A DNA stretch of 64,000 nucleotides, from NCBI RefSeq assembly GCF_040712315.1, contig NC_134014.1:9580244-9644243 (forward strand), in the 5' to 3' direction. Source of the stretch: Castanea sativa. Its lineage: Eukaryota > Streptophyta > Magnoliopsida > Fagales > Fagaceae. Positions within the stretch are counted from its first letter, which is position 1. Each line of letters opens with the position of its first letter. Below the pieces are notes generated by a model. That model saw nothing but the letters and a program-made list of their open reading frames with translations. It was not told the DNA's origin and searched no databases. Positions 57,426 to 64,000 of the stretch are shown piece after piece. A program made the translations under genes and the position numbers.

Positions 57426-60400
57426 ATGGAGGGTCCGGTAGGGCAAAAGGAGAAACTGCAAGAGTTCGCTTTGGTTTCAGTCTCGGACCTCGCTTCGTCT
57501 TCTTCGGAATCTCATTCTAAGCCAGTGGTGGCTCGGTTCTCCGACGATTCTGGACTCGCCGAGCTTCGATTTCACAAGGAATCTGAATCGGCCGCTGCTA
57601 TCAATGTTGATCTTCGAACTGCTCAGGTTTGGCTTTGCTCTTCACGATTTTGTTATCTGTTTCGGTTTTTTAATTTATTGTTCGTTTGGTTGCTGAGAAA
57701 GTGGAGGAAAAGAAAGAAATGGAAAAGGAAATAGATTAAAATTTAGAGCATTATCGATATTTTTATTTTATACTTGACTGAGTCAAATAAATTCAAGTGT
57801 TGTGTTAATCAATGTGGTGTTTGTGTGTGTGTGTGTGTTTCTAAGAGTGAATACTCTTTACTCTCTTCTATTGGTTTCAACTTTGTTTTGGTTTGATTGT
57901 TCGTTTGGTTGCTGAGAAAGTAGAGGAAAAGATAGAAATGGAAGAGAAAATAGATTAATTATTTTGAGCGTTATTGTTATTTTTTGTTATTTGGTGAATA
58001 AAATAAGTTTATTGAGCCAAATAAAGTCAAGAATTCCTTATTTTATTATTTTGGCTATATGTATGCATTTTTGTTTTTTATTTATTTATTTTTAATCAGT
58101 GACGTTGTGTATAAGAGGAGTGTTTTTATTTATTTATTTATTTTTGTGTTTTCAGATATTCAAAGTAAGCTCTGTTCAATCAGTTTGCCTTACTGAAGGG
58201 TCTGATTCCACTGAGGAGGTACGGAATACAATTTGAATTTATAAATGTTATAGTTTATATAGATAGATAGATAGATTTGTACTTTATATTGCTGAGTGAG
58301 AATGTGGTGCACTAGAAATATCCTTGCGTGTGCGTGAAGATAAGTATCTTAACTTTATTTGGGTCTTTGCTTGGAAAACTGTGATCTAACCAGTGCATTT
58401 TACTTTTTAAAATATGCAAATTGATGATGATTAAGGTCATGTTTGATATATACTTGTAATGTAAGATTGTTGAAGCATTGTGAAATGCTCACGTCTCTTA
58501 ACAGTATTACTTTTGAAGCAGAAGACATCATATTCAAGGGGAGTCACTGTCCAATTTAGAAACGAAGAGGAGAGCAGAGCCTTCCATTGTGCATTTAAGC
58601 AATGGAAAGAGGAAGTTCTTGAAGGTGCTGCTTTGAAAATTTGCTCTCCCCTGCCCCCTTTCCACTGGTTTGAAATAGATGATCAGATAAAATGAATAGA
58701 TAACAATAAAGAAAGGAGTTGCGAAAACTTAGTTTGTTTTATAACTCCAGTTATTTCCTCGTAAGTTGGTTGAAGTTTGCAGGCAGAATGCTTATTATTT
58801 AGATTTATGAGATATGGGAAAAATGAAATGCCTCAATGTTATATCTTTTTCCGATATCTTTATGCATTACAATACTTTTTTTTCCCCATCTGGTGGATAT
58901 TCTCTTTAATGAAAATGGGGAGAACTTACCATTTAATTACATTATAAAACTTACAATGGTCATTAATCTGTGGAGGAGCTAGTTTGGAAAAAAAGAATCT
59001 GAGTATCATAGTAATTTGCTAATTTGTAAGAGAAATTTTATGCGGTCAGATTCAATACACTGATGTCATTTAGGGTAAATTCTGATTGTGCATCTGATGC
59101 CTCTTAAATCTAAGCTGTGACCCTGTTGGTTGTGTGAGAGACAGAAATATGTTTTTGGGTATCTGCAGCACCCAGTTCATATATAATGGCATAAAAAAAA
59201 AGGAATAAAAAAAATCAATGCCTATTGCCTATTCTTATGCTATCTATACTTTTTTCAGAGTTCTGCTTGTTCTGTGAAGTTGTGTTTTTAATGTACTTGC
59301 ACATTATGCTCTATGCCTATCTTTTAATTGTTTGTCTTTCTCCCCTGTTTCAGGCAAACCATTACCAAATGGAACAATTTCAGCTACTAAAAGCAAGTTT
59401 GATGACAAAATAGAGGCATCTTCTGCTAAAATGTATTTCCATTATTATGGACAGTTGTTGCATCAGCAAAATATGTTACAGGATTATGTAAGAACAGGTA
59501 ATTTCACCAGACTATGATCTGTTCACTGAATTATCTTACATTACGCTCACTTTTAAATTTCTACTTGAGATAATCCTTTATGCTGCAAATTCATATTCTA
59601 CGTGTGCATTATCAGCTTGTACATGAATATGCCAGGAAAAAATGGCATAGTGGATATGTTATTGAATATTAATAATCTTTGTCTCAGGAACCTATTATGC
59701 TGCCGTTATTGAGAACCGTGCAGATTTTTTTGGTCGTGTAGTGGTAGATGTTGGTGCTGGCAGTGGTATTTTGTCATTATTTGCTGCTCAGGTAAACCTA
59801 GCTATTTAGCCTAAGAAGCATGGACACTTCAAAACCCCCAACGTGTCTGTGTCGAACATGCCGGGGACACCTCTACATGTGTGTCATCGTTACGTTTGGG
59901 AAAAAAATATTTTTTTAATTGAAAAATAATTCCTTTAATTTTAGATGCGCTTTTAAAGATTTTGATAGTCATTTATTTTGAAAACTTATAAATAAACATT
60001 AAATATGCCTATAAATCAATAAAATATATATTAATTAATTAATCAATTGTGGTATCCCAACTTGTCGTGCCCTAATTTTTCAAAAATTTTCCATCGTTAG
60101 CATTATGATTAAATGATTAAATCCACAAATTCTGCTTTTGGGATGAATTGGTAATTTACCATCCGTGTCCGTGTCCGTGTCCGTGCTTTATAGTATTTAG
60201 CCAACTAAGTTTATTCTACCATGTATAGTGATGCGGTTTTAAAGATTTTGATAGTCATTTATTTTGAAAACTTATAAATAAACATTAAATATGCCTATAA
60301 ATCAATAAAATATACCTAAAAATATATATTAATTAATTAATCAATTGTGGTATCCCAACTTGTCGTGCCCTAATTTTTCAAAAATTTTCCATCGTTAGCA

Positions 60401-63400
60401 TTATGATTAAATGATTAAATCCACAAATTCTGCTTTTGGGATGAATTGGTAATCTACCATCTGTGTCCGTGTTCGTGTCCGTGTCCGTGCTTTATAGTAT
60501 TTAGCCAACTAAGTTTATTCTACCATGTATAGTGATGCTTGCATCTTTGTGTCTTGTATGTGGATATATATCTTTGGTGATTTATTTTCCCCATTTTGGT
60601 TGATCTTATTTCTCTTTTCTGCCCCAACTAGGCTGGTGCAAAACATGTTTATGCTGTGGAAGCATCTGAAATGGCAGAATACGCACGAAAGCTTATTGCT
60701 GGGAATCCATCATTGGGTCAACGGATTACTGTAAGATGTTATCACGTCACTTTTATCTTTCTTCCAATGTGAATATTTGTCGGTTATCTCATTCAGTACA
60801 TGGCACTATGTCACCTAAATATAGGTAATTAAAGGTAAAGTTGAGGAAGTTGAATTGCCAGAGAAGGCAGATATGCTGATCTCAGAGCCAATGGGTAAGC
60901 TTATAATTAACAGCAGAATCAGCTTAAAGTGTTCTCAAAATTTAGTGGTTACAGTGTTTTTCTGATATAGAATTTCATTTATATGCTTATAGGAACATTG
61001 TTGGTCAATGAAAGAATGCTAGAGTCCTATGTGATTGCAAGAGATCGGTTTCTTGTTCCTAATGGGAAAATGTTTCCTTCACTTGGAAGGTAAATCAAAC
61101 CCTTTAAATGGCCTCTTATTTTCTGTTTGTCTGGGCTTCTTTTTACTTAATTGTTGCTAGTTTTATCATGTCTGCCTTAAATTTATACTATTCTCTTGAA
61201 ATTAGAAAAATGATTTCTTATTCAAAAATAATATGCTCCCTCCTTCCCAAAATAGATGAGGGTGCTTTTCTCTTTGGATTGTTTCAATATGTATGAGTTT
61301 CCAAAAACAATGAAAGATTATCCATTTAACTTCCCATGTTACCCTTCGAAAACACCATTCTTTGCCCAACTAAGGGCATTTTAGGAAGATTGTTATAATT
61401 AGTTTGTTTCATTAAAATGTGTGCCATTTGCAAACTCCTATCCATTTGGGGATGGACTACTGAATGTGTAGTTTGTGCATGGGAATTTTATTTACTTGCA
61501 ATTACTGTGGTTGTTTGTGATTCATTGTTGTATTTTTATGCAATTATGGAATTAGCACTTGCAGATTTGGTTGACCATCATACTGACATTCTGTGTCCTC
61601 TTAGAAGATTTTTCAATTTAATTCTTGATACTGATAAATGTACAGTCACTTCTATTTGTCCTTTTCTGTAGTCATAACAGCAACATCTAATGTAACTCTC
61701 ATAGTCTGGTATTTAATCCTTGTCCTTATCTTTTTGTGTTTGCTAATGAGTCCCATAAAACTAACTGAAAATTTGGAGGTAGTGAAAAATGTTCACGACC
61801 ATGAATACTTCAAATATTTCATTATTATGTTGTTAGTTTATGTCAAATGAGGATCATTAGGTGTGCACTTTTTTATCTCCTCTTAGTGTGTTGTGGAATG
61901 AATTTGATTTATAATATCTTACATCTGTTACTTTTGGGTTCTAATATTTTTATGTTGATTACTCATGTAGGATACATATGGCACCTTTCAGTGATGAATA
62001 TTTGTTTATTGAAATTGCAAATAAGGTGCGTATTTGAAGTGATTTTGCTATAATTATCATCACTATGTTCTTTGTACTTTAATGATGCAAAAATAATTAG
62101 GGCTAAATACTCAGAATTGGTATCAGTAATATTGGAAGAGACTTATCTTTTTCTAAGAGGGGCTCTTTGAGGAATATAACTGCCACCCTTTTTGTGGTTT
62201 TTCTAATCCTTTGTTACCTATCACCAAAAAGAAAGGGAATACTGTTCCAGTGGCATGGAGGTTCACTTCTTAAATGCTCAGCTAGCCACATACATGCCTT
62301 AGGCATATTATATTGTTATTTATCTTTTCCAAGCCTTGCTATCATTTTTCATATGAGAAAATCTAATGTATTATTATTTTTTTCTGGGTGCAGGCCCTCT
62401 TTTGGCAGCAACAGAATTATTATGGTGTTGATTTGACACCCTTGTATGGATCTGCATTCCAGGGGTACTTTTCTCAGGTACATAATTCTTGTATATTTCT
62501 GAAATACATCAAAGTATTGTTCCCTGTTTTGGTTGCCTTCAACAAACTTTGTCTATCTTTAAACATATGAAAGTGCATTCTGAATGATCTTATGCGCTAT
62601 TGCTCTGTATGTGTGTGGGTGGGACCGTGGGAGGTTGTGTTAAAGTAAACTTGGGCACCTAAAGGTCTCTTATATCTAGTCTTATTCATTTTTTGGAGGT
62701 TAAGCATGGTTTTTCTAGGGGACTATATGAGATATCTTCGTAGAAAGATCAGTAACACCTTTGTTTGGTGCTCCAGTTTCAGTTTCAGTATTGGCTCTAG
62801 AAAACTTGATCAGTCCAGTGGGATTAAAATAGAGTGGAGGACTGTATGACCTTCTTGAATGCTTTGTGAGTGATAATTAACATGCCTGAATGCTAGGGGT
62901 GTGTTTTGCGTGTTTGCATGCCTGCATGTAGTATTTCATTGTTTGTTCTGAAGGTAATATTCTTCTGTTGTAATAACTATTTACTACAATCTGGTGATGC
63001 TTTAGTATTTGATGGGTCCTGTTTTACTCTTCACACAGCCTGTGGTAGATGCTTTTGATCCAAGATTATTGGTCGCTTCTCCAACGTATCATGTGCTAGA
63101 CTTCACAAAATCTAAGGTACGACTTAACTATACCTGTGACATGTCACATTTACCACGTAGAATAATACCCTTCAGACTCATTGAGATACTAGTTTTTCTT
63201 CAAAAAAGGATCCATCAGAAGTAGAATATTTTTGTTCGTCATGAAACTTATTTTCAGCTAAATTAGTGTAATTTAGCATGCCCTAGTGAGTTCTGCATTT
63301 TGCTTTCAAAGCATTTAGAAATGTTTCCAAGTTTTTGACAATGCAGAGCATAACATAGAAAGATGATCTTATGTTGTACTAAGTTTCTTCTCATAGTAGC

Positions 63401-63937
63401 TGTATCTTCTTCCTTGTTTAATCAGAGTTCTCAATTCATCAAAATAGTGTATTTCTTTTGATGCTTATTGTTAAATCAGAATGCAAGTCATCTGAACTTT
63501 TTCTTTGTTTCATCCTACAGGAAGAGGATTTATATGAAATTGAGATTCCGTTGAGATTCACTGCTTCTGTGGGTGCTAGAGTGCATGGGTTGGCTTGCTG
63601 GTTTGACGTATTGTTTAATGGGAGGTAATCTGTTGAACTTGCTCAATAATCTCAACTTGTACATTTGCACAGGCCAGCATCCTTCCAAATTTTCTTCACT
63701 ATGCATGGATGTGGGTTCCATCCTGTTTAATCTGTTATTTGGAACTGCTTTGATTGATTGGCAGTACTGTACAAAGATGGCTTACCACTGCCCCTGGTGC
63801 ACCAACAACGCACTGGTACCAATTACGTTGTGTCCTCGCTCAGCCAATTTATGTCATGGCAGGACAAGAAATTACTGGCCAACTCCGCATGGTTGCCCAT
63901 AATGCTCAGAGTTATACATTATATCTTACATTGATGG
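57426..63937 (+). CDS. PRMT4: Protein arginine methyltransferase 4 (CARM1 type), 5' part
   Basis: Type I arginine methyltransferase that makes asymmetric dimethylarginine on histone H3 and other nuclear proteins. Coding exons by GT/AG signals and frame: 57426-57626, 58156-58218, 58522-58624, 59354-59497, 59688-59791, 60632-60730, 60825-60894, 60993-61089, 61971-62025, 62394-62477, 63039-63116, 63521-63624, 63765-63937. This gives 458 residues; plant relatives have about 530, so the last exon(s) are beyond the window. Residues 1-125 are the CARM1-type N-terminal domain. Then come [23 protein letters not shown] motif [12 protein letters not shown] (about 191-201), acid E215 (VEAS), the double-E loop SEPMGTLLVNE (E259, E268) and THW (416-418) in the barrel. 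All expected catalytic residues are present and no break is seen. ATG 57426 is the only in-frame start. Exon 3 uses the acceptor at 58521; the AG at 58504 would give a stop. Confidence 0.93.
59951..60538. repeat. 286-bp tandem duplication inside PRMT4 intron 5
   Basis: The unit starting TTTTAAAGATTTTGATAGTC at 59951 is repeated from 60237 with very few differences, including the (GTGTCC)n hexamer run near 60165-60185 and 60465-60490. Intron 5 runs from 59792 to 60631, so the coding sequence is not affected. The high similarity suggests a recent event. Confidence 0.9.
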
Positions 63938-64000
63938 GTTTGTTTCTGTCTTCTCTCTTGTTTTTGTATTGCTGATATGTTTCTCTGGTTATCTAACAAG

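Noticed and set aside
58480..58521. Use of the AG at 58504 as acceptor of PRMT4 exon 3
   Set aside because: In the required phase it gives an immediate stop. The AG at 58520-58521 keeps the frame and yields [12 protein letters not shown] as in plant relatives.

Overview
This is nuclear DNA of a flowering plant. It is AT-rich, has spliced genes with GT/AG introns, carries two recognisable plant gene families (a GT34 xyloglucan xylosyltransferase and a PRMT4/CARM1-type arginine methyltransferase), and is crowded with LTR retrotransposons, MULEs, MITEs, SINEs and LINE remains. A woody eudicot, perhaps of the oak/chestnut order, is my best guess. That guess rests on general familiarity with such repeats, not on a diagnostic marker.

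Layout. 1-5.6 kb: possible last exon(s) of a gene entering from the left, a solitary CACTA transposon end, a SINE and a Harbinger-like MITE. 5.6-19.0 kb: unit 1 of a segmental tandem duplication, holding an intact intronless XXT1/XXT2-type gene (11820-13181), a MULE with a perfect 9-bp target duplication (6633-8155) and a SINE-containing 577-bp tandem repeat. 20.6-52.4 kb: unit 2 of the same duplication, inflated by transposons. Its XXT copy (46004-47308) is a pseudogene. Unit 2 contains an almost complete Tat-type Ty3/gypsy element (element 1, 21691-31909, 586-bp LTRs, TSD AATAT); a foldback element; two solo LTRs of one family in opposite orientation (32655-34595 and 35581-37516); and a second, older Tat-type element lacking one LTR (element 2, about 34926-45676). 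52.9-54.0 kb: LINE remnant. 57.4 kb to the end: PRMT4/CARM1 gene on the + strand, 13 coding exons visible, running off the window.

The most unusual content is in the two Tat-type elements. Both lie on the minus strand for gag-pol, and both carry, between pol and the 3' LTR, a plus-strand (antisense) accessory gene with introns, a Transposase_28-like domain and a C-terminal coiled coil. In element 1 it is preceded by a TATA box. Introns can survive retrotransposition in this arrangement because they are antisense to the genomic RNA. The coding regions of both elements are broken, mostly by stops that look like C-to-T or G-to-A changes, as expected of methylated DNA.

The duplicated units date and define several insertions, because the sister copy supplies an empty site (for example the 753-bp MULE at 48185-48937 against the intact target at 14173-14182). 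The two host genes are not functionally linked as far as the sequence shows: one makes cell-wall xyloglucan side chains in the Golgi, the other methylates nuclear proteins.
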